NCBI RefSeq assembly: GCF_024611995.1
Contig: NZ_CP102509.1
Coordinates: forward strand, 5,518,001-5,582,000
Reading direction: 5' to 3'
From: Streptomyces sp. NBC_00162
GTDB lineage: Bacteria; Actinomycetota; Actinomycetes; Streptomycetales; Streptomycetaceae
DNA: 64,000 nucleotides
Of the stretch, positions 26,823 to 35,699 are shown piece by piece. The notes under the pieces are model-generated. The model saw only the letters and a program-made list of their open reading frames with translations. It had not been told where the DNA came from and searched no databases. The position numbers and the translations under genes are program-made. Each line of letters starts with the position of its first letter. Position 1 is the stretch's first letter.

Positions 26823-28439
26823 TCACATACGGAAGATGCCGAAGCCGCGATCGCCCAGCGGGGCGTTCGCGCACGCGGTCAGGGCCAGTCCCAGCACCTG
26901 CCGGGTCTCCATCGGGTCGATGACCCCGTCGTCCCACAGCCGGGCCGTGGCGTAGTAGGCGTTGCCCTGTTCCTCGTACTGCGCACGGACCGGGGCCTTG
27001 AAGGCCTCCTCGTCCTCGGCCGGCCACTCCTGGCCCGCGCCCTCGATCTGGTCCCGCTTGACCGTGGCCAGCACCGAGGCCGCCTGCTCCCCGCCCATCA
27101 CGGAGATCTTGGCGTTGGGCCACATCCACAGGAACCGCGGCGAGTACGCCCGCCCGCACATCGAGTAGTTGCCGGCCCCGTACGAGCCGCCGACGACCAC
27201 CGTCAGCTTCGGCACCCGGGTGCAGGCCACCGCCGTCACCATCTTGGCGCCGTGCTTGGCGATGCCGCCCGCCTCGTAGTCGCGGCCGACCATGAACCCG
27301 GAGATGTTCTGGAGGAACAGCAGCGGGATGCCGCGCTGGTCGCACAGCTCGATGAAGTGGGCGCCCTTCTGGGCGGATTCGGAGAACAGGATGCCGTTGT
27401 TGGCGACGATCCCGACCGGGTGCCCGTGGATCCGGGCGAAGCCGGTGACCAGGGTCTGCCCGAACTCCGCCTTGAACTCCTGGAAGCGGGAGCCGTCCAC
27501 GATCCGCGCGATGATCTCGCGGGCGTCGTAGGGGGTGCGGGAGTCGACCGGGACCGCGCCGTACAGCCCGTGCGGGTCCACCTTGGGCGCTTCCGCCACC
27601 TCGACCGGCCAGGGCAGGGCCTGGCGCGCGGGCAGGGTCGCCACGATGTTCCGTACGATCCGCAGCGCGTGCGCGTCGTCCTCCGCCAGGTGGTCGGTGA
27701 CGCCGGAGATCCGGGAGTGGACCTCGCCGCCGCCCAGCTCCTCCGCCGTGACCACCTCACCGGTGGCGGCCTTCACCAGCGGCGGGCCGCCGAGGAAGAT
27801 CGTGCCCTGGCCGCGGACGATGACGGCCTCGTCGCTCATGGCGGGGACGTACGCGCCGCCCGCCGTGCAGGAGCCGAGGACGGCTGCGATCTGCGGGATG
27901 CCGGCCCCCGACATGCGCGCCTGGTTGTAGAAGATGCGGCCGAAGTGGTCCCGGTCCGGGAAGACCTCGTCCTGCATGGGCAGGAAGGCGCCGCCCGAAT
28001 CGACCAGGTAGAGGCAGGGGAGACGATTCTCCAGTGCCACCTCCTGGGCGCGCAGGTGCTTCTTGACGGTCATCGGGTAGTAGGTGCCGCCCTTGACGGT
28101 GGCGTCGTTCGCGACGATCACGCACTCGCGGCCGCTGACCCGGCCGATGCCCGCGATGACCCCGGCGGCGGGGGCCGCGCCCCCGTACATGCCCTCGGCG
28201 GCCAGCGGAGCCAGCTCCAGGAACGGGGACCCGGGGTCCAGGAGGGCGTCCACGCGGTCGCGTGGGAGGAGCTTCCCGCGGGCGGTGTGGCGGGCGCGGG
28301 CCTTCTCGCCGCCGCCGAGCCGGGCCGCGTCGAGCCGGGCCCGCAGGCCCTCGGTGAGCTCGCGGTGGGCGGCCTCGTTGGTCCGCCAGGCCTCGGACGC
28401 CGGGTCCGCGGCGCTCGTCAGCACTGGTGCCTGCTGCAT
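26823..28439 (-). CDS. Acyl-CoA carboxylase beta subunit (methylcrotonyl-CoA type)
   Basis: A 538-residue carboxyltransferase with N and C crotonase-like halves. The segment [19 protein letters not shown] (about 117-135) and [20 protein letters not shown] (about 316-335) are typical of methylcrotonyl-CoA carboxylase beta. It transfers CO2 from biotin on the alpha subunit to 3-methylcrotonyl-CoA. It is first in the operon beta-alpha-HMG-CoA lyase-dehydrogenase. GGGAG precedes the ATG by eight bases. Two inverted-repeat operators lie in the 99-bp gap before the divergent TetR gene. Propionyl-CoA substrate is less likely given the HMG-CoA lyase. Confidence 0.93.
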   Translation of the reverse strand: MQQAPVLTSAADPASEAWRTNEAAHRELTEGLRARLDAARLGGGEKARARHTARGKLLPRDRVDALLDPGSPFLELAPLAAEGMYGGAAPAAGVIAGIGRVSGRECVIVANDATVKGGTYYPMTVKKHLRAQEVALENRLPCLYLVDSGGAFLPMQDEVFPDRDHFGRIFYNQARMSGAGIPQIAAVLGSCTAGGAYVPAMSDEAVIVRGQGTIFLGGPPLVKAATGEVVTAEELGGGEVHSRISGVTDHLAEDDAHALRIVRNIVATLPARQALPWPVEVAEAPKVDPHGLYGAVPVDSRTPYDAREIIARIVDGSRFQEFKAEFGQTLVTGFARIHGHPVGIVANNGILFSESAQKGAHFIELCDQRGIPLLFLQNISGFMVGRDYEAGGIAKHGAKMVTAVACTRVPKLTVVVGGSYGAGNYSMCGRAYSPRFLWMWPNAKISVMGGEQAASVLATVKRDQIEGAGQEWPAEDEEAFKAPVRAQYEEQGNAYYATARLWDDGVIDPMETRQVLGLALTACANAPLGDRGFGIFRM

Positions 28440-28468
28440 CGGTCGAGCTCCCTTGCTCGGTGCACGCT

Positions 28469-28515
28469 GTTAATGAGCGTTAACGCATGTACCGCCTAGG
28501 TTAACGACCGCTAAC
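28469..28515. promoter_or_regulatory. Paired TetR-type operators of the leucine-catabolism operon
   Basis: GTTAATGAGCGTTAAC (28469-28484) and GTTAACGACCGCTAAC (28500-28515) are related imperfect palindromes; the second, read on the other strand, matches the first at most positions. They sit 31 bp apart, three helical turns, in the gap between the carboxylase operon and its divergent regulator. Confidence 0.75.
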
Positions 28516-28538
28516 GGCCCTGTCTAGAATGGTTTCCC

Positions 28539-29117
28539 ATGAGCACCAGTGCCGCCGCCCCGACCCGTCGCGAGCAGATCCTCAGCGAGGCCGCCCGCCT
28601 CTTCGCCGCGCGTGGATTCCACGGCGTCGGGGTCGATGAGATAGGGGCTGCGGTCGGCATCAGCGGCCCCGGTCTCTACCGGCATTTCGCGGGCAAGGAC
28701 GCCATGCTCGCCGAGCTGCTGGTCGGCATCAGCGAACGGCTGCTGACCGGCGGCCGGCGCCGGGTGGAGGAGGCGGGGGGCGACTCCGCGCTGGTCCTGT
28801 CCTCCCTCATCGACGGACACATCGACTTCGCGCTCGACGACCGGGCGCTGATCACCCTGCACGACCGGGAGCTCGACCGGCTGCGGGACACCGACCGCAA
28901 GCTCGTACGGCAGTTGCAGCGGCAGTACGTGGAGCTGTGGGTGGCCGTCGTACGGGAACTGCACGCGGAGGTGGGCGAGACGGAGGTGCGGGTCTGCGTG
29001 CACGCGGTCTTCGGCCTGCTGAACTCCACCCCGCACCTGGCGGCCCTGGGGCGGGAGGCGACGGAGTCACTGCTCCGGCGGCTCGCGCACGGGGCGTTCG
29101 GGGCGCTGTCGGTGTGA
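28539..29117 (+). CDS. TetR-family regulator of the acyl-CoA carboxylase operon
   Basis: A 192-residue repressor. The TetR helix-turn-helix is at about residues 10-56 (ILSEAARLFAARGFHGVGVDEIG, then GISGPGLYRHFAGK). The C-terminal helical ligand domain resembles TetR proteins that sense acyl-CoAs. It is divergent from the leucine-catabolism operon, with two matching palindromes between the starts, so autoregulation and repression of the operon are likely. The ligand, probably a branched acyl-CoA, is inferred. Confidence 0.9.
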   Translation: MSTSAAAPTRREQILSEAARLFAARGFHGVGVDEIGAAVGISGPGLYRHFAGKDAMLAELLVGISERLLTGGRRRVEEAGGDSALVLSSLIDGHIDFALDDRALITLHDRELDRLRDTDRKLVRQLQRQYVELWVAVVRELHAEVGETEVRVCVHAVFGLLNSTPHLAALGREATESLLRRLAHGAFGALSV

Positions 29118-29182
29118 ACCGGCGCGTCCGCCGGTCGGGATGGACGCGGCGCCTGGGCCTCGGCGGCGGCAGAATGGGCCCC

Positions 29183-29986
29183 ATGCCGAAGCCGATAGAG
29201 ACGCCCGTACCCAGCCGCGCAGAACTCATCGACCATCTGGTCCGCACGCGCATCGCGGGGCAGGTCGCCACCCCGCGCGAGAACAACCTCTCCCATTACC
29301 GCAAGCTCGCCAACGGCGACCGGCACTACTGGCTCGGCCTGGAGCTGGGCGACCGCTGGACGGACGAGCAGGACGTGCTCGCCGTGATGGCGGAGCGCTG
29401 CGGGGTCGTGGACGACCCGGCGTACCGCTACGGCCAGGACACCATCGACCCGGAGCTGACGGTGGCCGGCCTGGACCGGCTGGCGGCGCGGCTGCGGAAG
29501 GCCGCGCTGGACCGGCAGAGCGTGCTGCTCGCCACCGGGCACCCGGGCGGGCTGCTGGACGTCCACCGGGCCACGGCCGCGGCCCTGCGGGCGGCGGGCT
29601 GCGAGATCGTGGTGATCCCGGCCGGGCTGACGGCCGACGAGGGCTCGGTGTGGCAGTTCGCCGACGTCGCCGTGCTGGAGCGCGGAGCGACGCTGTGGCA
29701 CACGCATTCGCCGGAGCCGATGGCCGCGATCCTGGACGGGCTCACGGCGGCGAACCGCCCGCAGCCGGACCTGGTCGTCGCCGACCACGGATGGGCGGGC
29801 TGTGCGGCCCAGCGCGGCCTGGACGCGGTGGGGTACGCGGACTGCAACGACCCGGCGCTCTTCCTCGGCGAGGCCGAGGGCACCCTCGAGGTGGCCGTCC
29901 CGCTGGACGACCACGTCCGCGACCCGCGCCATTACGACGCAATGGTGGCGTACCTGCTGGACGGCGCGGGCCTGCTGGACTCGTAG
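29183..29986 (+). CDS. Phosphatase-like conserved actinobacterial protein
   Basis: A 267-residue cytoplasmic protein of a family that databases annotate as phosphatase, I believe without strong biochemical support. Regions rich in His/Asp occur: LLATGHPGGLLDVHR (about 114-128), LWHTHSPEP (about 172-180), VVADHGWAGC (about 200-209). These could hold metal. The ATG at 29183 (MPKPIETP) is preferred; another ATG three codons upstream is possible. It follows the TetR gene by 65 bp but shows no functional link. Confidence 0.75.
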   Translation: MPKPIETPVPSRAELIDHLVRTRIAGQVATPRENNLSHYRKLANGDRHYWLGLELGDRWTDEQDVLAVMAERCGVVDDPAYRYGQDTIDPELTVAGLDRLAARLRKAALDRQSVLLATGHPGGLLDVHRATAAALRAAGCEIVVIPAGLTADEGSVWQFADVAVLERGATLWHTHSPEPMAAILDGLTAANRPQPDLVVADHGWAGCAAQRGLDAVGYADCNDPALFLGEAEGTLEVAVPLDDHVRDPRHYDAMVAYLLDGAGLLDS

Positions 29987-30030
29987 GCCCTGTCCGGGCG
30001 TTGTCAGTGGCGGCGGCTACGTTCGCCACC

Positions 30031-30861
30031 ATGCCGAAGACATCCAACCCCCTGTCCGCGTTGGCCGACGACCCGCAAGGCCTGTCCCTGGGGCTGGAGT
30101 TGCCGCCCGGAACGCTCCTCGGGACGGCGCGCAGGCCGCTGCTCTGGGTTTCCGACGGGCCCGTCGGCGCCGGTGCGCTGGCCTCGTACCGGAGCCGCCC
30201 GGGCCTGGCCGCCGCGGGCCTCCAGGCGGTGCTCTTCCAGGAGCGGCGCGGCCTGGAGGAGTGGTGGCTGACCAAGGGCCTGCGGCCGGAGCGGATGTCC
30301 GACCCGGACGACCACCATGTCGAGCCGGTCCTGCGCGAGTTCTGGAACGCCGTCATCCCCGACCCCGAGGAGGAGGGCGAGGACGGCGAGGAGCTCATCG
30401 CCCCCTTCGGCCGGGACTGGCCGGGGCTCGCGGAATCGGGATCCGTGGGGGCCGCGGGGGAGGACCCCGAGACGGCGGCCTGCGCCCTCGCGGACGAGCT
30501 GATCGGGACCGGCTTCCTGCCGAGCCCGCGGCTCGCGCTGGTCCCCGCGGGCCGGGGAGCCGACGTACCCACGGCGATGGGCTGGTGCGGACCGGCCAAC
30601 CACGAGAACGACACCGCCCTCATCAGCACGGTCCTGCGCTCCTGGGAGGACCGCTTCGGCGCCCGGGTCGTCGCCCTCGGCTTCGACGAACTCCACGTGT
30701 CGGTGGCGGCCCCGCCCCGTACGCTCGCCCACGCGCTCCCGGTCGCCGCGGAGCACTTCGCCTTTTCGCCCGACAACATCTGGCAGGGCTCGGGCAGCGT
30801 CCGCGCCTACGCGGACGAGGCGGTCACCGGGAGCGGCCACTGGGGCTTCTGGTGGGACTGA
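30031..30861 (+). CDS. DUF4253 domain protein
   Basis: A 276-residue cytoplasmic protein. The C-terminal third, from RLALVPAGRGADVPTAMGW to HWGFWWD, matches the DUF4253 pattern, with conserved Trp and the ending G-F-W. The central part contains an acidic run (DPEEEGEDGEE at about 112-122). ATG 30031 is the first good start; GTG 30007 is in frame but has no better ribosome site. Function unknown; the domain is frequent in predicted immunity or stress proteins. It converges on the thioesterase gene 18 bp away. Confidence 0.8.
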   Translation: MPKTSNPLSALADDPQGLSLGLELPPGTLLGTARRPLLWVSDGPVGAGALASYRSRPGLAAAGLQAVLFQERRGLEEWWLTKGLRPERMSDPDDHHVEPVLREFWNAVIPDPEEEGEDGEELIAPFGRDWPGLAESGSVGAAGEDPETAACALADELIGTGFLPSPRLALVPAGRGADVPTAMGWCGPANHENDTALISTVLRSWEDRFGARVVALGFDELHVSVAAPPRTLAHALPVAAEHFAFSPDNIWQGSGSVRAYADEAVTGSGHWGFWWD

Positions 30862-30879
30862 GGAGGCGTCAGGGGCCGG

Positions 30880-31758
30880 TCACGCGCGCGGAACGCGTAC
30901 GACACCCTCCTGGATGACGGTCACGGCCAGCCGGCCGTCCTGGGTCCAGATGCGGGCCTGGCCCAGGCCCCGGCCGGCGGCCGCCGACGGGGACTCCTGG
31001 TCGTACAGCAGCCACTCGTCCGCGCGGAACGGCCGGTGGAACCACATCGCGTGGTCCAGCGAGGCGCCGACCACGTCGCCGACCGCCCACCCGCCGCGCC
31101 CGTGCGCGAGCAGCACCGAGTCCAGCAGGGTCATGTCGGAGACGTACGTGGCCAGGCAGGTGTGCAGCAGGGCGTCGTCGCTCTCCAGCTTGCCGTCCGT
31201 GCGGAACCACACCTGCGTACGCGGCTCCACCGGCTCGCCGATGCTGCCCCAGGGCGGGGTCGTGGCGTACCGCAGGTCCACCGCGCCGCGCGCCTCGATC
31301 AGCCGCTCCACCGTGCCCGGGTCGCGGAAGATCTCCCGGTACGCGGGCAGCGACTCGGCCGCGGTCGGCAGCGTCTCCGGGTCGGGCGCGGAGGGCATGG
31401 CGGCCTGGTGGTCGAGGCCCTCCTCGTGCGTCTGGAAGGACGCGGAGAGGTGGAAGATCGGCTGCCCGTGCTGGACGGCGACCACCCGGCGCGTGGTGAA
31501 CGAGCGCCCGTCGCGGATCCGGTCCACCGAGTAGACGATGGGCGCGCCCGGGTCCCCGGCGCGCAGGAAGTACGAGTGCAGCGAGTGCGCGGTGCGGTCG
31601 CCGGGCACGGTGCGGCCGGCCGCGACCAGTGCCTGGGCCGCGACCTGACCGCCGAAAACGCGCGGTACCAGCGCCGAACGGCTGGTACCGCGGAAGATGT
31701 TCTCCTCGATCTGCTCGAGGTCGAGCAGATCGAGGAGCGTTGTCAGTGCCTCGTTCAT
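30880..31758 (-). CDS. tesB: Acyl-CoA thioesterase II
   Basis: A 292-residue double-hotdog thioesterase of usual TesB length. First hotdog at about 10-110 (FGGQVAAQALVAA at about 35-47, HSLHSYFLRAG at about 58-68), second at about 165-290 with GASLDHAMWFHRPF near 236-249. The second motif carries the catalytic Asp; the Gln/Thr partners lie in the second domain. It hydrolyses acyl-CoA to free acid in the cytoplasm. It follows acyl-CoA dehydrogenase gene 31785-32942 by 26 bp on the same strand, so the two probably form an operon. Confidence 0.93.
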   Translation of the reverse strand: MNEALTTLLDLLDLEQIEENIFRGTSRSALVPRVFGGQVAAQALVAAGRTVPGDRTAHSLHSYFLRAGDPGAPIVYSVDRIRDGRSFTTRRVVAVQHGQPIFHLSASFQTHEEGLDHQAAMPSAPDPETLPTAAESLPAYREIFRDPGTVERLIEARGAVDLRYATTPPWGSIGEPVEPRTQVWFRTDGKLESDDALLHTCLATYVSDMTLLDSVLLAHGRGGWAVGDVVGASLDHAMWFHRPFRADEWLLYDQESPSAAAGRGLGQARIWTQDGRLAVTVIQEGVVRVPRA

Positions 31759-31784
31759 GGGGGAAGGCTAAGCGCCCGGCTTCC

Positions 31785-32942
31785 TTACAGGCCCATGGAC
31801 TTGGCGATGATGGACTTCATGACCTCGCTGGTGCCGCCGTAGATGCGGTTCACGCGGTTGTCGGCGTACAGGCGGGCGATCGGGTACTCGTTCATGTAGC
31901 CGTAACCGCCGTGCAGCTGCAGGCACTTGTCGATGACGCGGTGGGCGACCTCGGTGTTGAACAGCTTCGCGGAGGCGGCCTCGGCGGCCGTCAGCTCGCC
32001 GGCGTCCAGGGCCTCCAGCGCGCGGTCGGCGACGGCCTCGGCGGCGTCCACCTCGGCCTGGCAGGCGGCCAGCTCGAACTTGGTGTTCTGGAAGTGCGCG
32101 ACGGGCTTGCCGAAGACGGTGCGCTCCTGCACGTACTGCTGGGCGAACCGGATGGCGGCCTTGGCCTGCGCGTAGGCGCCGAAGGCGATGCCCCAGCGCT
32201 CGGAGGGCAGGTTGGCGCCGAGGTAGTAGAAGCCCTTGTTCTCCTCGCCGAGCAGGTCCTCGACCGGGACCTTCACGTCGACGAACGCCAGCTCGGCGGT
32301 GTCGGAGGTGCGCAGGCCGAGCTTGTCCAGCTTGCGGCCGATGGAGTAGCCCTCGGACTTGGTGTCCACGGCGAACAGGGAGATGCCGAAGCGGCGGTCG
32401 TCCTCGCGCGGGGCGGAGGTGCGGGCGCAGACGATCACGCGGTCGGCGTGGACGCCACCGGTGATGAAGGTCTTGGCGCCGTTGAGGACGTAGTGGGAGC
32501 CGTCCTCGGAGAGCTTGGCGGTGGTCTTCATGCCCGCGACGTCGGAGCCGGTGCCCGGCTCGGTCATCGCCAGGGCCCACATCTCCTCACCGCTGACGAA
32601 CTTCGGGAGGTAGCGCTTCTTCTGCTCGTCCGTGGAGAGCATCTTGATGTAGGGGAGGGCGAGCAGCACGTGCACGCCGGAACCGCCGAAGTTGACGCCC
32701 GCGCGCGAGGTCTCCTCGTAGAGGACGGCCTCGAACTTGTGGGTGTCCAGGCCCGCGCCGCCGAACTCCTCGGGGACGTTGATGCCAAAGATGCCCAGCT
32801 CGCCGAGCTTGTAGTAGAACTCGCGCGGTGCCTGGCCGGCGGCGAACCACTCGTCGTAGACGGGGACGACCTCGGCCTCGATGAAGGCGCGGATGGTCTC
32901 GCGGAACGCCTCGTGGTCCTCGTTGAATACGGTACGGCGCAT
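31785..32942 (-). CDS. Acyl-CoA dehydrogenase, second paralogue
   Basis: A 385-residue FAD enzyme with the same three-domain layout as AcdH. Flavin-binding MTEPGTGSDVAGM is at about 125-137 and the C-terminal GGYGYMNEYP at about 346-355. Where AcdH has EGTSE, this one has IYGGTSE, lacking the usual C-terminal catalytic glutamate. Families like isovaleryl- and long-chain acyl-CoA dehydrogenases take the base from helix G instead; LPSERWG at about 241-247 is a candidate. Transcribed toward tesB. A 16-bp palindrome at 32982-32997, 40 bp before the ATG, may be its operator. Confidence 0.92.
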   Translation of the reverse strand: MRRTVFNEDHEAFRETIRAFIEAEVVPVYDEWFAAGQAPREFYYKLGELGIFGINVPEEFGGAGLDTHKFEAVLYEETSRAGVNFGGSGVHVLLALPYIKMLSTDEQKKRYLPKFVSGEEMWALAMTEPGTGSDVAGMKTTAKLSEDGSHYVLNGAKTFITGGVHADRVIVCARTSAPREDDRRFGISLFAVDTKSEGYSIGRKLDKLGLRTSDTAELAFVDVKVPVEDLLGEENKGFYYLGANLPSERWGIAFGAYAQAKAAIRFAQQYVQERTVFGKPVAHFQNTKFELAACQAEVDAAEAVADRALEALDAGELTAAEAASAKLFNTEVAHRVIDKCLQLHGGYGYMNEYPIARLYADNRVNRIYGGTSEVMKSIIAKSMGL

Positions 32943-32981
32943 CGCCGGACTCCCTTCGTCGCGGCGGTCCGCCGCTTATGC

Positions 32982-32997
32982 CTAAGCGCTTGCTCAG
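32982..32997. promoter_or_regulatory. Candidate TetR-family operator before the acyl-CoA dehydrogenase
   Basis: CTAAGCGCTTGCTCAG has arms CTAAGC/GCTCAG (one mismatch) around GCTT and resembles operators of TetR regulators of fatty-acid genes. It lies 40 bp upstream of the start. No regulator gene is adjacent. Confidence 0.5.
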
Positions 32998-33069
32998 AAT
33001 AAGTTACCGGCGAGTTGTCCCGCCTGTCCAGAGTGAGGGGGGACACCTGTGCGACGCGACCGGGCGCGG

Positions 33070-34107
33070 TCAGCCCGCCGACGGGCCGAGGTGGTCGGCC
33101 AGCGCCTCGTGGGTGAGGTCCACTCCGGCCCGCAGGACGGTGTCGCGGCGGCCGGGATGGGCGGCCCGGTGCGCCTCCGTCAGCTCCCGGGCCCGGCGCA
33201 GTCCGGCCGCGCAGTCCTCGCCGCGCAGGGCGGTGTCCAGGGCGCGGGCCGTCGCCTCGATCAGCGGGGCCATGGCGCGCACCGCCTCGCCGGGCCCGGC
33301 CGGGGCGGCCCCCTCGCGTTCCGGTCCGGCGGATCGGGTCTCCACCTCCCGCGAGAGCACCAGCAGGGCCGGAGCCGTCCGCGCGGCCAGCCGCAGGCGG
33401 GGTCGGAGAGTGTCCGCCTCCCCGGCCGCAGGCCGCCGTGGCGGCAGGAGCACCGTGCGGCCCGTCCTGCGCTCCAGCGTGACGGACAGCTCGTGCGGCC
33501 AGTGCCACAGGGCGAAGGGGTCGGCGGGGACGGGGCCCGCCCGCCCGCCGGCCGCCGTGGCTGCGATCAGCTCCAGGCGGGCGCGGAGTCCGGAGCGGTA
33601 CGCCTCCAGGCCGCCGGCCGCCTCCCGGTACGGATCCGGGGGCCACAGCAGTGGGCCGAGGAACATCACGACGGCGATGCCGATCGCGCTCTCCTCCAGC
33701 CGGGCCAGCGGGTAACCCGGCGTCGGCGTGGCGTAGATCATCAGAGCGGTGATCAGGACCTGCTGGTTCGGGGAGCCCTCGTGGCGCAGCAGGTACATCC
33801 CGGCGCAGCCGCACACCAGGACGACCAGGAACGACGCGGAGCCCGTCGGCAGCCAGTGCAGGACGACCGCGCTCAGCAGCACGCCCGCGATCACGCCCAG
33901 CAGCCGCTGAAGGGCCATCCGGGGCGCCGAGAACAGGTCCTCGCGCAGGACCAGGACGGCGGGCAGGGCCGCGGCCACCGGAGCCGTGCTCGTACCGAGC
34001 CACACGCACACGTACCAGGGGAGGGCCGCGCACACCACCAGCCGCGCGGCCGGCGCCAGGCGCTCGCCGAGGGCGCGGTTCCACGTCGATGCGGACATCC
34101 CGGACAT
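33070..34107 (-). CDS. FUSC/aromatic-acid-exporter-like membrane protein
   Basis: About 345 residues. The N-terminal half carries five to six hydrophobic segments (LVVCAALPWYVCVWLG, AALPAVLVLREDLFSAP, VIAGVLLSAVVLHWL, FLVVLVCGCAGMYLL, IGIAVVMFLGPLLWPP) in the arrangement of one FUSC half. The C-terminal half is a soluble helical domain rich in Arg/Ala. Related proteins export aromatic acids or polyamines. Several closely spaced ATGs (34116, 34107, 34098) could start translation; none has a strong ribosome site. It is 82 bp downstream of the PucR gene on the same strand. Confidence 0.78.
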   Translation of the reverse strand: MSGMSASTWNRALGERLAPAARLVVCAALPWYVCVWLGTSTAPVAAALPAVLVLREDLFSAPRMALQRLLGVIAGVLLSAVVLHWLPTGSASFLVVLVCGCAGMYLLRHEGSPNQQVLITALMIYATPTPGYPLARLEESAIGIAVVMFLGPLLWPPDPYREAAGGLEAYRSGLRARLELIAATAAGGRAGPVPADPFALWHWPHELSVTLERRTGRTVLLPPRRPAAGEADTLRPRLRLAARTAPALLVLSREVETRSAGPEREGAAPAGPGEAVRAMAPLIEATARALDTALRGEDCAAGLRRARELTEAHRAAHPGRRDTVLRAGVDLTHEALADHLGPSAG

Positions 34108-34189
34108 GCGGCACATCGTAGGCGCGCGGCTCGCACGGGCGGCTGACCGCGCGAGCGGCGCCGGGCCCCGGTCAGCCGCCCGGCCGGGG

Positions 34190-35584
34190 TTACGGAGCGG
34201 AAGGGCCCGCCGGGGGCCGTTCCCAGCGCAGGGCGAACCACAGCTCCATCCGGGTGTCCGGGTCGTCCAGGTCCCGTCCCAGCAGGTCCGCGCAGCGCGC
34301 CACACGCTGGCGGACGGTGTTGCGGTGGACGGACAGGGCGGCCGCGGAGCGGTCCCAGCTGCCGTGGTGCGCCAGCCATGCGCGCAGGGTGTCCCGCAGG
34401 GCCGGGTTCAGCGGGGCGAGCAGGGCCTCGGCGTGCGCGTGGGCCTCGGCCGGGTCCAGCAGGGTGCCCAGGCCGCCCTCGGTGTGGCGGGCCAGCGCGG
34501 TACGGGCCGCCTCCGCCCGGTCCAGGGCCCGCCGGGCCTGTGCCCCGGCGGTACGCAGCTCCGCGGGCGCCGCCGGTGCGCTCACCCCGAGGCGCCAGCC
34601 GGGCTGCGGGCCGGGCTCCCGCTCGGCGAGCAGGCGTACGTCGTCCCCGTGCGGGTCCAGCAGTACGGTGCCCAGCGCCGCCGCCAGGGCCCGCGGGTCG
34701 CCGGATCCCCTGGCGTGTACGACGTGCCAGGGCCCGGGGGCCAGGGCCGCCGCGGGGTCGCCGTCGAGGAGGAGCCGGGTGAGGGCGGCCGCCGCGTCCC
34801 CCTCGGGCCGGGGCGCGGTGAGCAGGGTCAGGAGCACGGCGGCGATGGCCGTGATGGCGTGGTCGCCGGGGGTGCGGTCGGGGCGGGCGACGCCGAGGAC
34901 GGGCCCGTCGCCGAGGGAGTACGCGGCCAGGTTCCAGCCCGCCGCGGAATCGGTGGCGGTGGCCGCGCCGCCGGGCGGACCGACGCGGGCCAGCAGGGCG
35001 GCCAGGGCCTCGGCGGTCTGCGTCGGCAGGGGGCGCCCCGCCGTCCGCCCGGCCGTTCGCCCGGCCGGGACCAGGACGACGTGGCCGCCCAGGCTCGCCG
35101 CCAGGCGGGACAGGACCGCCGGGACCGGATCCGGCCGGGCCGCCGCCGCGGCGAGACCCTGCTGCGCCTCGGCGACCCGGCGCAGCTCCCGCGTCCGGGC
35201 CTCCGCCATCAGCCGCCACACCGCGCGGGCGACGGCCGTGAACGGGGTGTGCGGCGGAACCTCCAGCAGCGGCAGCCCGTGCCGGGCGCAGGCCTCGGCC
35301 AGGGCCGGCGGCACCTCCTCGTGGACCGGGGCCACGCCGAAGCCGAGGGCGGCGGCCCCGGCCGCGGCCAGCCGGGCCGCGTACCCGTCGGGGTCCCCGG
35401 CGGGCCCGGCCCCGGCGGTGAGCAGCAGCTCCCCGCCCAGCAGGTACGGCGACGGGTCCGCCATCTCCGAGGCGTGCACCCCGTACACCCGCGCCTCGCC
35501 GGGACCCGCGAGGAGCCGGAGCCCCAGCTCCCGGTCGGCGGTCAGCGCGGTCAGCGGGACCGGCGGGGTCAGCGGGGCCTCCAT
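34190..35584 (-). CDS. PucR-family transcriptional regulator
   Basis: A 464-residue regulator. The N-terminal PucR sensor region is at about 1-125, a GGDEF-like middle at about 150-385 and the C-terminal PucR helix-turn-helix (HTH_30) at about 400-455 (LRAWLAHHGSWDRSAAALSVHRNTV). ATG 35584 is chosen because GGAG lies five bases upstream; an ATG at 35599 is the alternative. PucR proteins respond to nitrogen-containing metabolites such as purines, GABA or polyamines. It is divergent from the ureohydrolase-ThDP enzyme pair across 115 bp and is the probable local regulator. Confidence 0.9.
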   Translation of the reverse strand: MEAPLTPPVPLTALTADRELGLRLLAGPGEARVYGVHASEMADPSPYLLGGELLLTAGAGPAGDPDGYAARLAAAGAAALGFGVAPVHEEVPPALAEACARHGLPLLEVPPHTPFTAVARAVWRLMAEARTRELRRVAEAQQGLAAAAARPDPVPAVLSRLAASLGGHVVLVPAGRTAGRTAGRPLPTQTAEALAALLARVGPPGGAATATDSAAGWNLAAYSLGDGPVLGVARPDRTPGDHAITAIAAVLLTLLTAPRPEGDAAAALTRLLLDGDPAAALAPGPWHVVHARGSGDPRALAAALGTVLLDPHGDDVRLLAEREPGPQPGWRLGVSAPAAPAELRTAGAQARRALDRAEAARTALARHTEGGLGTLLDPAEAHAHAEALLAPLNPALRDTLRAWLAHHGSWDRSAAALSVHRNTVRQRVARCADLLGRDLDDPDTRMELWFALRWERPPAGPSAP

Positions 35585-35699
35585 GGATACTCCGTACATG
35601 TCGGTGCCGAACAGTGGATGAAACGTACACTTCGCGGCCCCGAGGCGTCCGCTTACGCTCGAAGGACCGCACCGCAGGACCACCAGAAGGGCACCCCCC

